Under the pieces are notes generated by a model that was given only the letters and a program-made list of their open reading frames with translations, was not told where the DNA came from and did not search any database. From assembly GCA_902826945.1 (NCBI GenBank), contig CADEGS010000017.1:1-36236 (forward strand): a stretch of DNA of 36,236 bases. Reading direction: 5' to 3'. Positions 6,595 through 16,878 of this stretch are shown piece after piece. The DNA is from an uncultured bacterium (GTDB lineage: Bacteria; Planctomycetota; UBA1135; GCA-002686595). A program made the position numbers and the translations under genes. Position 1 is the first letter of the stretch. Every line of letters starts with the position of its first letter.

Positions 6595-8040
6595 GTGCTC
6601 CGTCTGCGCGCCCTGGCGCTCTCCTGCCTGCTGCTGGCCCCGCTGCCCGGGGAAGAGCGCGAGCATGCCCTGGCGCAGGCGCTGGCGAGCGTGGACGCGC
6701 GCTCGATCCTCGGCGACGTGCGCGTGCTGGCGGACGAGAGCCTGGGAGGGCGCGCGACCCCGAGCCCCGGGCTGCGCTCCGCGGCGCGCTACCTGGCCGC
6801 GCGCGCGCGCGCGATCGGGCTCGTGCCCGCGGGTCGCCAGGGCTTCCTGGCGCCCTACGACCAGTGCGCCGCCCAGCTCGACCTCGCGCGCACGGCCGCC
6901 TCCTTCCGGCCCGCGTGCGGCGCGGAGGTGGGGCTCGCCTTCGGCCACGACTACGCCTTCCTGCCGAGCGGCCTCGCGCCGCTCGCGCTCGAGGGCGAGC
7001 TCGTCAGCGTGGGGGACGCGAGCAAGCCCGCCCTGCGCGGCCTCGACCTGGCGGACCGCGTGGCGCTCGTGCGCGGCGCGCGCGAGGAGAGCTGGGCCCG
7101 CCGCTCGGAGCGGCTGCACGAGGCGGGCGTGGCGGGCATCGTGCTCGCACCCGACGGCCCCGCCGGCGGCGCGGCGCACGAGAGCCATGCGCGCCGCATG
7201 CTCGCGCAGTCCGGACGGCGCATGCCGCGCAACGAGGTGGACGCCGAGCCGACGGTGCTGCTGACGCCGGACGGAGCGGCGCGGCTCGGCCTGCGCGCGG
7301 AGGCCTGGCCGGCGCCGGGCGCGGTGCTCGGCCGCTGGCAGGAGGAGCGCGCGCTGGCCGGCGAGGACCAGGCCGGCGTCGAGAACGTGGTCGCGCTGTG
7401 GCGCGGCTCGGACCCCGCGCTGGCGCACGAGGTGCTGCTCGTCAGCGCGCACTACGACCACCTGGGCGACGAGGACGGCGTCGTCTTCCCCGGCGCGGAC
7501 GACAACGCGACGGGCTGCGCGGCGCTCCTGGCGCTGGGAGAGGCGCTCGCGCGCCATCGGCCGCTGCGGCGCTCCGTGGCGCTCGTGTGGCTGGCCGGCG
7601 AGGAGCAAGGCCTGCGCGGGTCGTGGGCCTGGGCCAACGACCCCACGCTGCCCGCGGGGCTGGTGGCGGTCGCCGACGTGAACCTCGACATGCTCGGGCG
7701 CAACGCGCCGGAAGAGCTCCTGGTCACGCCCTCGCGCGCGCACCCCGCCCACAACCCGGTCGTGGCGGCGCTCGAGGCGGCGGCGGCCGCCGAGGGCTTC
7801 GAGCCGCTGGCGGCCGACGACGGGAGCTGGGACCGCTCCGACCACTCGTCCTTCGCGCGCGTGCTCGGGATCCCGGTCGCGGGGCTCACCTCGGGCGAGC
7901 ACGAGGACTACCACGCGCCGGGCGACACCTGGGAGCGGATCGACGCGGACAAGGTCGCGCGCGCGACCCGGCTCGTGCTGCGCGCGCTGTCCGCGCTGGA
8001 CGCGGTCCCGCTCGGCGCGACGGCTCCCGCGGACCGCTAG
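6595..8040 (+). CDS. Secreted M28-family zinc metallopeptidase (copy 1)
   Basis: The 481-residue protein starts at GTG 6595 with a signal peptide (Leu-rich segment to about residue 18). The catalytic M28 domain is at about 260-470. Visible zinc ligands and catalytic residues are His286 in SAHYDHLG, Asp302 in GADDN, Glu336-Glu337 in AGEEQG, Asp365 in NLDMLGRN and His440 in HEDYHAPGD, the full set for a two-zinc aminopeptidase. Between signal and catalytic domains lies a region with ALRGLDLADRVALVRG, like a PA-type insert. A nearby paralogue follows at 8228. Predicted role is extracytoplasmic release of amino acids from peptides. Substrate cannot be inferred. Confidence 0.93.
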   Translation: MLRLRALALSCLLLAPLPGEEREHALAQALASVDARSILGDVRVLADESLGGRATPSPGLRSAARYLAARARAIGLVPAGRQGFLAPYDQCAAQLDLARTAASFRPACGAEVGLAFGHDYAFLPSGLAPLALEGELVSVGDASKPALRGLDLADRVALVRGAREESWARRSERLHEAGVAGIVLAPDGPAGGAAHESHARRMLAQSGRRMPRNEVDAEPTVLLTPDGAARLGLRAEAWPAPGAVLGRWQEERALAGEDQAGVENVVALWRGSDPALAHEVLLVSAHYDHLGDEDGVVFPGADDNATGCAALLALGEALARHRPLRRSVALVWLAGEEQGLRGSWAWANDPTLPAGLVAVADVNLDMLGRNAPEELLVTPSRAHPAHNPVVAALEAAAAAEGFEPLAADDGSWDRSDHSSFARVLGIPVAGLTSGEHEDYHAPGDTWERIDADKVARATRLVLRALSALDAVPLGATAPADR

Positions 8041-8093
8041 CCGGATGGGGTGAGAAGGCCGGCCTCCTGGCCGCAGTCACCCCATCCGGCTAG
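8037..8093. terminator. Strong hairpin built on the stop codon of M28 copy 1
   Basis: CTAGCCGGATGGGGTGA (8037-8053) is perfectly complementary to 8077-8093, a 17-bp stem. An apical CGGCC/GGCCG helix (8060-8064 with 8069-8073) closes on TCCT. The stem includes the TAG stop, and the mirror arm also ends in CTAG. No U-tract is present. It probably separates the two peptidase transcripts. Confidence 0.6.
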
Positions 8094-8115
8094 GCAGGAC
8101 CCACGGCGATGCCGA

Positions 8116-8164
8116 GCCGCCCCGGGCGGGTCTTGCCCTTTCCGAACCCGGGGCCCGGGGCGGC
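8116..8164. repeat. Second strong hairpin between the M28 genes
   Basis: GCCGCCCCGGGC (8116-8127) pairs perfectly with 8153-8164 (12 bp), and a short GGGT/ACCC extension lies inside. It sits 23 nt after the first hairpin and 63 nt before the ATG of M28 copy 2. It could be a second terminator or a leader element. A TACCAT box at 8170-8175 directly after it might be a -10 for copy 2. Confidence 0.45.
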
Positions 8165-8227
8165 TTGCGTACCATCGAGGCCTCCTTCCCCGCGCCGCCC
8201 AGCGGGCCGAACCAACCCCTCCTCGCG

Positions 8228-9670
8228 ATGCTCCAAGGCCTCCTCCTCCTCGGGCTCGGGCTCGTCCCGGCTCCGCGCGCGCTGCTCGCGCCCGCCACGA
8301 ACCCCGCCGCGCTGGCGCGCGGACTCGACGCGATCCGGCCCGAGGGCATCCGCGCCGACCTGACCTTCCTCGCCAGCGACGAGCTCGCCGGGCGCGACAC
8401 GCCCAGCCCCGGCCTGCGCCTCGCCGCCATGTACCTGCGCGCGCGCGTCGCGCGCCTGGGCTTCACGCCCGCGGGCGAGGACGGGACGTTCTACGATCCC
8501 TACGCGCTCGACCGCGTCGCGCTCGACCTCGAGCGCACCGGCGCGCGCCTCGAGCGCGCGGGCGAGCCGCTGCCGCTCGCCTTCGGCGAGGACTACCTGT
8601 TCCGCGCGGACGGCTACCGCGACCTCTCGATCGAGGGGCCGCTCGTGTTCGTCGGCGACGCCTCGGCCGACGCGCTGCGCGGGCTCGACCTCGCGGGCTG
8701 CGTGGCGCTCGCGCTCGACGACCCGCACGCGAACGGCGCGCGCCGCGCGGACGCGCTGGAGCGCCTGGGCGCCGTCGGGGCGCTGTACCTGCAGCCGCCC
8801 GACGTCGGCTACAAGAGCGTCGAGCGCAGCGCGCGCTTCGCCAGGCGCCAGGCCCAGCGCGGCGCGCTGCGCGTGCGCGTGGTGGACCTGCCGGAGGCGT
8901 TCCTGACCGAGCGCGGGGCCGAGCGCCTGCCCTTCGACGCCGCCGGCGCGCGCCCCGGCGAGCGCCTCGCCATGCGCTTCGCCGAGACGCGCGCGCGCTC
9001 GTCCGACTCGGAGAGCCACGTGGTCGAGAACGTGGCCGCGCTGTGGCCGGGCTCCGACCCCGACCTGAAGCACGAGGTGCTGGTGCTCTCCGCGCACTAC
9101 GACCACGTCGGCACGAAGGACGAGGCGATCTACAACGGCGCGGACGACAACGGCTCGGGCACGTCCGGGCTGCTCGCGGTGGCCGACGCGCTGGCGGCCT
9201 ACGGGCCGATGCGGCGCTCGGTGCTGCTCCTGTGGGTGTCGGGCGAGGAGAAGGGGCTCAAGGGCTCCTACGCCTGGACCATGGCGCCGACCCTGCCCGA
9301 GGGCTTCCGCGCCGTGTGCGACCTGAACATCGACATGATCGGCCGCAACGCGCCGGACTCGCTCCTGATCACGCCGACCAAGGCGCGCCCGGAGTACAAC
9401 GACCTCGTGCGCATGGCCGAGGAGCAGGCGCCGCGCGAGGGCTTCCCGACGCTGGGGAGCTGCGACGAGTACTGGCACCGCTCGGACCACATGAACTTCG
9501 CCGAGAACCTCGAGATCCCGGTGGCGTTCCTGTTCTCGGACGTGCACGAGGACTACCACCAGCCGACGGACACCATCGAGAAGATCGACTTCGACAAGGT
9601 GCACCGCGTGGCGCGGCTGCTCGTGCGCGTGCTGGACGGGCTGCAGGAGGACCGCCTCTTCGCGCGCTGA
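8228..9670 (+). CDS. Secreted M28-family zinc metallopeptidase (copy 2)
   Basis: ATG 8228 gives a 480-residue protein with a clean signal peptide (MLQGLLLLGLGLVPAP). An upstream TTG at 8165 would add 21 residues without signal-peptide character and overlaps the preceding hairpin. The catalytic motifs match copy 1: SAHYDHVG (His290), NGADDNGSG, SGEEKGLKGSYAW, NIDMIGRNAP and HEDYHQPTDT. Blocks such as GRDTPSPGLRLAA and ALRGLDLA are also shared with copy 1, so the pair arose by tandem duplication. The middle regions differ strongly, suggesting different substrates. The downstream gene starts 17 nt later. Confidence 0.93.
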   Translation: MLQGLLLLGLGLVPAPRALLAPATNPAALARGLDAIRPEGIRADLTFLASDELAGRDTPSPGLRLAAMYLRARVARLGFTPAGEDGTFYDPYALDRVALDLERTGARLERAGEPLPLAFGEDYLFRADGYRDLSIEGPLVFVGDASADALRGLDLAGCVALALDDPHANGARRADALERLGAVGALYLQPPDVGYKSVERSARFARRQAQRGALRVRVVDLPEAFLTERGAERLPFDAAGARPGERLAMRFAETRARSSDSESHVVENVAALWPGSDPDLKHEVLVLSAHYDHVGTKDEAIYNGADDNGSGTSGLLAVADALAAYGPMRRSVLLLWVSGEEKGLKGSYAWTMAPTLPEGFRAVCDLNIDMIGRNAPDSLLITPTKARPEYNDLVRMAEEQAPREGFPTLGSCDEYWHRSDHMNFAENLEIPVAFLFSDVHEDYHQPTDTIEKIDFDKVHRVARLLVRVLDGLQEDRLFAR

Positions 9671-9687
9671 GCGCGGGGCGGGAGGGC

Positions 9688-10359
9688 GTGCGGACGCTGG
9701 CGGGGCGCGCGGGGCTGTGGATCGCGCTCGCGTGCGGAGCGCTGCCCTGCTGCGGCGGCGACGACGCCGGCTCCGCCGCGGCGCCGGCCTCCGACGGCGC
9801 GCCGCGCGCGGGCGCTCCGGCGACCGAGCTCGCCAAGGCGGACGGCACGCAAGGCGCCGGGAAGGGGGCGCGCCGCGGCGGCAAGGGCAAGAGGAAGCCC
9901 GGGGCGGCGCAGGGCGGCCAGACGAGGACGCCGGAGGAGGCAGAGCGGCGCGCCGGCGGCCCGCAGGGCGCGCCCGCGGTCGAGCGCTTCCTCGGCCGGC
10001 CGGTCGAGGTCCTCGCGGCGGTCGAGGGCGAGCGCCGCCACGACTTCGGCACGAGCCTGCCCGACCGCATGCTGGAGCACGTCTTCGCCTTCCGCTGGCA
10101 GGGCGCCCAGCCGCTCGTGCCCGAGCGCCTGCGCCCGAACTGCGGCTGCCTCGAGGCCAAGCTGCTCGTGCCCGACGCCGAGCGCCTGGCGCTGGAGCAC
10201 CCGCTCGGGACGCCGCTCCCCCCCGGCTCGCTCTTCGCCGTCGCCGTGCGGCTCGACACGCGCGGGATGGGCGGCGCGAACGAGAAGAAGGTCGTGCTCG
10301 CCTGCGCGGAGCCGCCCGGCGTGCTCGAGCTCGCGCTCGCCGTCCAGGTCCGGAAGTAG
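9688..10359 (+). CDS. Envelope protein with DUF1573-like domain
   Basis: GTG 9688 follows GGGAGG closely and gives 223 residues. The N-terminus is hydrophobic with Cys16 (ALAC) and Cys21-22, so it is exported and may be lipidated, though the lipobox is not canonical. A Gly/Lys/Arg-rich low-complexity linker (about 35-85) follows. The C-terminal half matches the DUF1573 pattern of its neighbours: RHDFGTSLP, an N-C-G-C motif (Cys152, Cys154) and a third Cys at 206 in VLACAEP. DUF1573 domains are Ig-like beta-sandwiches common in Planctomycetota, with no assigned enzymatic role. Its TAG directly abuts the stop of ppdK on the other strand. Confidence 0.72.
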   Translation: MRTLAGRAGLWIALACGALPCCGGDDAGSAAAPASDGAPRAGAPATELAKADGTQGAGKGARRGGKGKRKPGAAQGGQTRTPEEAERRAGGPQGAPAVERFLGRPVEVLAAVEGERRHDFGTSLPDRMLEHVFAFRWQGAQPLVPERLRPNCGCLEAKLLVPDAERLALEHPLGTPLPPGSLFAVAVRLDTRGMGGANEKKVVLACAEPPGVLELALAVQVRK

Positions 10360-13131
<2,772 letters not shown>

Positions 13132-13163
13132 GGTCGGGTCGAGAGCGGCCGCGCGCGAGCGCG

Positions 13164-13763
13164 TCAGGGGTCGGGGTCGTCCTGGACCTCGGCGAAGCCC
13201 GCGATCTTCCACTCGCGCCCCAGGCGCGCCTCGCTCAGCGCGCGCGGGTCGGCGTCGGGCGGCAGGGGCAGTCGCAGCACGAGCTCGCCGGGCGGCGCGG
13301 GCGCGAGGCTGCGCTCGAAGCCGGCGAAGCCGTCGTCGAGGAGCTCTCCGTCGCGGAAGAGCTCGTAGAAATCCTCGCGCACGAGCTCGACGGTGAAGCG
13401 GCGCTCGACGAAGAGCTTCGAGACCATCGCCACCAGCGTGCAGCGCCCGTCGCCCGAGCGGCTCTCGCCGATCACCTCGCCCTCGGCGGCGAGCTTCAGC
13501 CAGGGGTTCTCGCGGAACAGCTCCTCGCGGAAGGTGCGGTACGCGATCTCGTTCAGGCCCTCGCGCGCCTTGAGCTCCTGCGCCAGGCAGCGGTACTCGA
13601 GGTGCGGGTCGTCGGCTCGCAGCGCGGTCTGGAAGGTGCCGAAGGTCTGGCGCGGCGTGCGGAAGCCGACCGCCTGCCAGGCCTCGCTCGTGGGCGGCGC
13701 CAGGCGACACCCGGCCAGCGCGCCCAGGGCGAGCGCCAGGAGGCTCCGAAGGGCGCGCGGCAT
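13164..13763 (-). CDS. Putative lipoprotein of unknown function
   Basis: The 199-residue product begins with a signal peptide and a canonical lipobox LAGC (Cys19), so it should be lipid-anchored. The mature part has [59 protein letters not shown] and ends with [17 protein letters not shown]. This resembles NTF2-like or DUF4878-type proteins (first helix tracking number of events, final line 'W+I..F'), but I cannot assign the family firmly. It is transcribed ahead of ppdK. A good promoter ends 9 nt before its ATG. Confidence 0.75.
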   Translation of the reverse strand: MPRALRSLLALALGALAGCRLAPPTSEAWQAVGFRTPRQTFGTFQTALRADDPHLEYRCLAQELKAREGLNEIAYRTFREELFRENPWLKLAAEGEVIGESRSGDGRCTLVAMVSKLFVERRFTVELVREDFYELFRDGELLDDGFAGFERSLAPAPPGELVLRLPLPPDADPRALSEARLGREWKIAGFAEVQDDPDP

Positions 13764-13772
13764 GCCCGCCCG

Positions 13773-13800
13773 AGGATACGAGGGCGCCTGCGGGGCGCAA
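13773..13800 (-). promoter_or_regulatory. Promoter of the lipoprotein-ppdK transcript, near-leaderless
   Basis: On the minus strand TTGCGC (13800-13795) and TATCCT (13778-13773) are 16 nt apart, a good sigma-70-type pair. The -10 ends only 9 nt before the ATG at 13763, so the transcript would start at or within a few bases of the start codon. Confidence 0.5.
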
Positions 13801-13825
13801 CGGCGGCCCTGCCCGCCCCGTTTTT
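13791..13825 (+). terminator. Terminator-shaped hairpin plus T-tract in a divergent promoter region
   Basis: CGGGGCG (13791-13797) pairs with CGCCCCG (13814-13820) over a 16-nt loop and is followed at once by TTTTT. The shape is that of a plus-strand intrinsic terminator, yet no plus-strand gene lies before it. It overlaps the minus-strand promoter. Confidence 0.35.
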
Positions 13826-13873
13826 CCTTCCCCGTCCCCGGGCCGCGGCAAGAATCTGGGCCCCACGGGACAT

Positions 13874-13879
13874 GGAGGT
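13874..13879 (+). promoter_or_regulatory. Strong Shine-Dalgarno fixing the GTG start at 13886
   Basis: GGAGGT lies 6 nt before GTG 13886. It is one of the best ribosome-binding sites in the window and supports a GTG start that would otherwise be doubtful. Confidence 0.6.
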
Positions 13880-13885
13880 GCAGAC

Positions 13886-15031
13886 GTGAGCATCCTGCGA
13901 CGGAATCCTGACCTGCGGGCGCCGGCGGCGCTCGTGACGCTCCTCGCGGCGGCCTGCTCGGGGGGCACCCCGGTCGAGCCGCCGGTCGAGGGCGTCCTGC
14001 TCGCCTGCGACGCCCCGAGCTTCGACTTCGGCGCCGTCTGGGAGGGCGGCGTCGTCCAGCACGAGTTCCGGCTCGTCTCGCGCGGCACGCAGCCGGCGGT
14101 CGTCCAGGGCGCGCGCGCCGACTGCGGCTGCACGGTGGCCCGCCTCGAGCGCGAGCAGGGCGGAGAGCGCGTGCCCTACGAGGACGGCCAGCCGCTCGCC
14201 CTGGGCGAGCCGCTCTTCGTCGAGGTCACCTACGACACGACCGGCAAGTCCGGCATCGGCAAGCGCCAGATCACGCTCTTCTGCAACGAGCCGGACGGCA
14301 TCGCGCAGGTCTCCGTCACCGCCGAGGTGCGTCGCCGCTTCCGCACCGAGCCCGATCCGCCGCCCGCCGGCAAGCTCGCGATGGGCGGCCACGACGAGGT
14401 CGTCTTCGACGTGGTCGGCGTGGGGCCGGAGCCCTTCCGCCTCGAGCACGAGGAGCGCGGCCTGCCGCCGGCGGTCGCGATCGGGCTCGAGCCGGCGGAC
14501 CCCGACGCGGAGGGGCGCTCGGCGCGCTGGCACGTGCGCGTGGGCTTCGGCCCCGAGACGCCGCGCGGGACGCACTCCTACCCGGTCTTCCTGCGCAGCG
14601 ACCTCGCGCGCGAGGACCGCCGCGAGGAGGGCGCCCGGCACACGTTCGCGCCGTTCGTGATGGTGCAGGTCGACGGCCGCTTCACCGCCGAGCCGCCGGC
14701 CATGCGCTTCGGTGCGCTGGCCCTCGACACGACGGCCTCGAGCACCGTGCGCATCACCTGCAACGATCCCGGGGTCGAGCTCCCCGAGCCCAAGGTCACG
14801 CTCTCGCCCCTGACCCCGGAGCGCAACCTGGCCTGGGCCGAGCACGCGACCCTGCACGTGCGCCCCGTCCCCGGGGCGCGCGCGTGGGACGTCGAGCTCG
14901 TGCTCGAGGGCCTGGGGGCCGAGACCGACCCGAGCTTCCTCGGCCGCCTCGACGTCGAGACGGGCCACCCCCTGGAGCCCGTGCTCTACGTGAACGTCTC
15001 GGGCTTCCGCTCGGACCGGGGGAACGGATGA
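13886..15031 (+). CDS. DUF1573-domain lipoprotein
   Basis: The 381-residue protein starts at GTG 13886. Its signal peptide ends in LLAAAC (Cys24), so lipid attachment is likely. Residues about 40-150 form the DUF1573 domain: [20 protein letters not shown], then the C-G-C motif (Cys80, Cys82) and LFCNEP (Cys133). The second half (about 155-370) repeats beta-rich segments such as [10 protein letters not shown] and [10 protein letters not shown], probably further Ig-like domains. It is a close structural relative of the next gene, and the two are adjacent on the same strand. DUF1573 has no defined catalytic role. A surface scaffold or adhesion function is only a guess. Confidence 0.85.
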   Translation: MSILRRNPDLRAPAALVTLLAAACSGGTPVEPPVEGVLLACDAPSFDFGAVWEGGVVQHEFRLVSRGTQPAVVQGARADCGCTVARLEREQGGERVPYEDGQPLALGEPLFVEVTYDTTGKSGIGKRQITLFCNEPDGIAQVSVTAEVRRRFRTEPDPPPAGKLAMGGHDEVVFDVVGVGPEPFRLEHEERGLPPAVAIGLEPADPDAEGRSARWHVRVGFGPETPRGTHSYPVFLRSDLAREDRREEGARHTFAPFVMVQVDGRFTAEPPAMRFGALALDTTASSTVRITCNDPGVELPEPKVTLSPLTPERNLAWAEHATLHVRPVPGARAWDVELVLEGLGAETDPSFLGRLDVETGHPLEPVLYVNVSGFRSDRGNG

Positions 15032-15122
15032 CACGCGCCGAGCCGCAGGCCGGGCCGGCGCGGCCCACGATGGCCGACCGCGCGCGCGGGGGGGCGGCGG
15101 ATGCGCTCCCGGCGCGAGCGGC

Positions 15123-15128
15123 TACACT
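15123..15128 (+). promoter_or_regulatory. Putative -10 element upstream of the second DUF1573 gene
   Basis: TACACT lies in a short A/T island 75 nt before the ATG at 15204. The surrounding TACACTCnTGGG also occurs before the gene at 34390. No good -35 is seen. Confidence 0.3.
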
Positions 15129-15203
15129 CGTGGGTTCTCGCCGGCCGCCCGCGGCCCCGGGATCCCCCGGGACCTTCCCAGCTTGACCGACGGATCCATC
15201 GCC

Positions 15204-16820
15204 ATGCAACGCACACGACCCGCGCGCCTCCTGCGCGCCGCCCTTTCCCCGCTCGTCCTCGTCGCCCTCGCCGCCGGCCTGACCGCCCAGGAGCGAGGCA
15301 AGCCGGCGCCGGCCCAGGAGCAGGCGCAGCCGGAGAGCGCCAAGACGGCGAAGTCGGGCACGCCCGCCGCGAAGGGCGCCGCCGACGCGAAGACCGACGC
15401 CCAGGAGCAGGCCGGTGCCAAGGCCAAGGGCAGCACGCCCGGCACGGTTCTGAACACGGGCGCCGAGCGCGCCTGCGGCCCTCGGCTCCAGCCCGGGCTG
15501 CCGCGCCTGAAGACCGGCGTGGACCTCTCGAAGGTCAAGGCCGGCGCGGGCCAGGGCGTGGCGACCGAGACCGTGGCCGACCTGCCGACGGTCGCCGCCA
15601 CGACCGGGAGCATCGATCCCACCGCCCCGCGCGCGGCCGCCGTGTCGCCCAAGGGGGCGGACGCGCACGCGCACCACGCCGAGAAGGCGGCCGAGCTGGC
15701 CTTCGAGGCGGCGCAAGAGGGCGAGGGGCTCGAGAACCTCCCGCCCGGCCACGCCACCGTCCTGGGCTCGGAGGTGCACGACTTCGGCCAGCTCATCCAG
15801 GGCACGCACGCCTCGCACGTGTTCCAGCTCGTCTCGGACGGCGAGAACGACCTCGTGATCTCGCGCATCAAGCCGAGCTGCGGCTGCACGCTCGCCAGCG
15901 CCTCGCTGGTCGGCGACGACGGCAGCCGCGAGCCCTACGTGACGGGCACGTCCATCGCGCCCGGCAAGCGCTTCGAGATCGAGGCGGCCTTCAAGTCCGA
16001 CGGCAAGCAGGGCCACACGAAGACGCAGGTCGCGCTGTACTGCAACGACCCGCGCGCGGTGATCAGCCTGGGCCTCGAGGCGGAGGTGCAGCCGGTGCTG
16101 GTGCTCGAGCCGCGCTCGCTCAACCTGGGCACGGCCACGACCTCGCAGACGGTCACGGGCACGATGCGCGTCACGAGCCCGACCCTGCCGCCGTTCCGCC
16201 TCGACGTGGACCGGCAGTTCCTGCAGCCGCTCGTGGCGGTCGAGCTGAAGCCGGTCGAGCCGGACGCCGAGGGCCGCGCCGGCGCCTGGGACGTGACGGT
16301 CACGCTCGGCCCGGACCTGCCCGAGGGCATGCGCAACTACCCGCTGCGCCTCGTGACCGATCAGCCGATCCCCTCGCCGCGCGACGAGATCGAGGGCACG
16401 CCGACGCACTACTTCGTCATCGGCTACGCGCAGGTGCAGGTCGAGGGCCTGGTCAGCGCCAACCCGGGCTACGTGCCGTTCGGCATGGTGCGCCCGGGGC
16501 AGCAGCTCGAGCGCGTCGTGCGCATCGAGTGCCACGACGACTACAAGCTGAGCGCCGACGCCCCGGTGAAGCTCACCGCGACGATCCAGAGCGAGCTCTT
16601 CGACTACGACAAGGCCTTCACCACGCGCATCGACCCGGTGCCGGGGCAGAACGCGCTCGACCTGACCGTGCGCCTCGAGGGCCTGCCCGACGAGGCCAGC
16701 GGCTCGTTCGGCGGCATGCTCAAGGTGGACGTCGGGCACCCGCACAAGAAGGAGCTCCTGATCCGCTTCTCCGGCGTGTGCCGGCCGGGTCTGCCGGACG
16801 CGGGGGGCAAGTCGCAGTAG
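15204..16820 (+). CDS. Large secreted DUF1573-domain protein
   Basis: ATG 15204 gives 538 residues with a clear signal peptide (basic N-terminus, hydrophobic core, cleavage likely after LTAQ). A TTG at 15183 would only add seven residues. Residues about 27-180 are low-complexity Ala/Lys/Gln/Gly-rich. The DUF1573 domain follows: VHDFGQLIQGTHASHVFQLV, C-G-C (Cys226, Cys228) and LYCNDP (Cys280). Two or more further Ig-like units come after, with YAQVQVEGLVSANPGYVPFGMV and LDLTVRLEGLPDE, aligning with the second half of the preceding protein. The two genes are therefore paralogues. There is no lipobox. Confidence 0.85.
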   Translation: MQRTRPARLLRAALSPLVLVALAAGLTAQERGKPAPAQEQAQPESAKTAKSGTPAAKGAADAKTDAQEQAGAKAKGSTPGTVLNTGAERACGPRLQPGLPRLKTGVDLSKVKAGAGQGVATETVADLPTVAATTGSIDPTAPRAAAVSPKGADAHAHHAEKAAELAFEAAQEGEGLENLPPGHATVLGSEVHDFGQLIQGTHASHVFQLVSDGENDLVISRIKPSCGCTLASASLVGDDGSREPYVTGTSIAPGKRFEIEAAFKSDGKQGHTKTQVALYCNDPRAVISLGLEAEVQPVLVLEPRSLNLGTATTSQTVTGTMRVTSPTLPPFRLDVDRQFLQPLVAVELKPVEPDAEGRAGAWDVTVTLGPDLPEGMRNYPLRLVTDQPIPSPRDEIEGTPTHYFVIGYAQVQVEGLVSANPGYVPFGMVRPGQQLERVVRIECHDDYKLSADAPVKLTATIQSELFDYDKAFTTRIDPVPGQNALDLTVRLEGLPDEASGSFGGMLKVDVGHPHKKELLIRFSGVCRPGLPDAGGKSQ

Positions 16821-16829
16821 GCGCGACGT

Positions 16830-16862
16830 CCCCCAGGCCGGCGCGAGGCGCGCGCCCGGGGG
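16830..16862 (+). terminator. Bulged hairpin after the DUF1573 gene
   Basis: CCCCC (16830-16834) pairs with GGGGG (16858-16862). GG/CC pairs (16836-16837 with 16856-16857) and GCGCG/CGCGC (16841-16845 with 16851-16855) complete the stem. It begins 10 nt after the stop and ends 17 nt before the next start. No U-tract. Confidence 0.35.
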
Positions 16863-16878
16863 CTGCCGGAGCCGCCGC

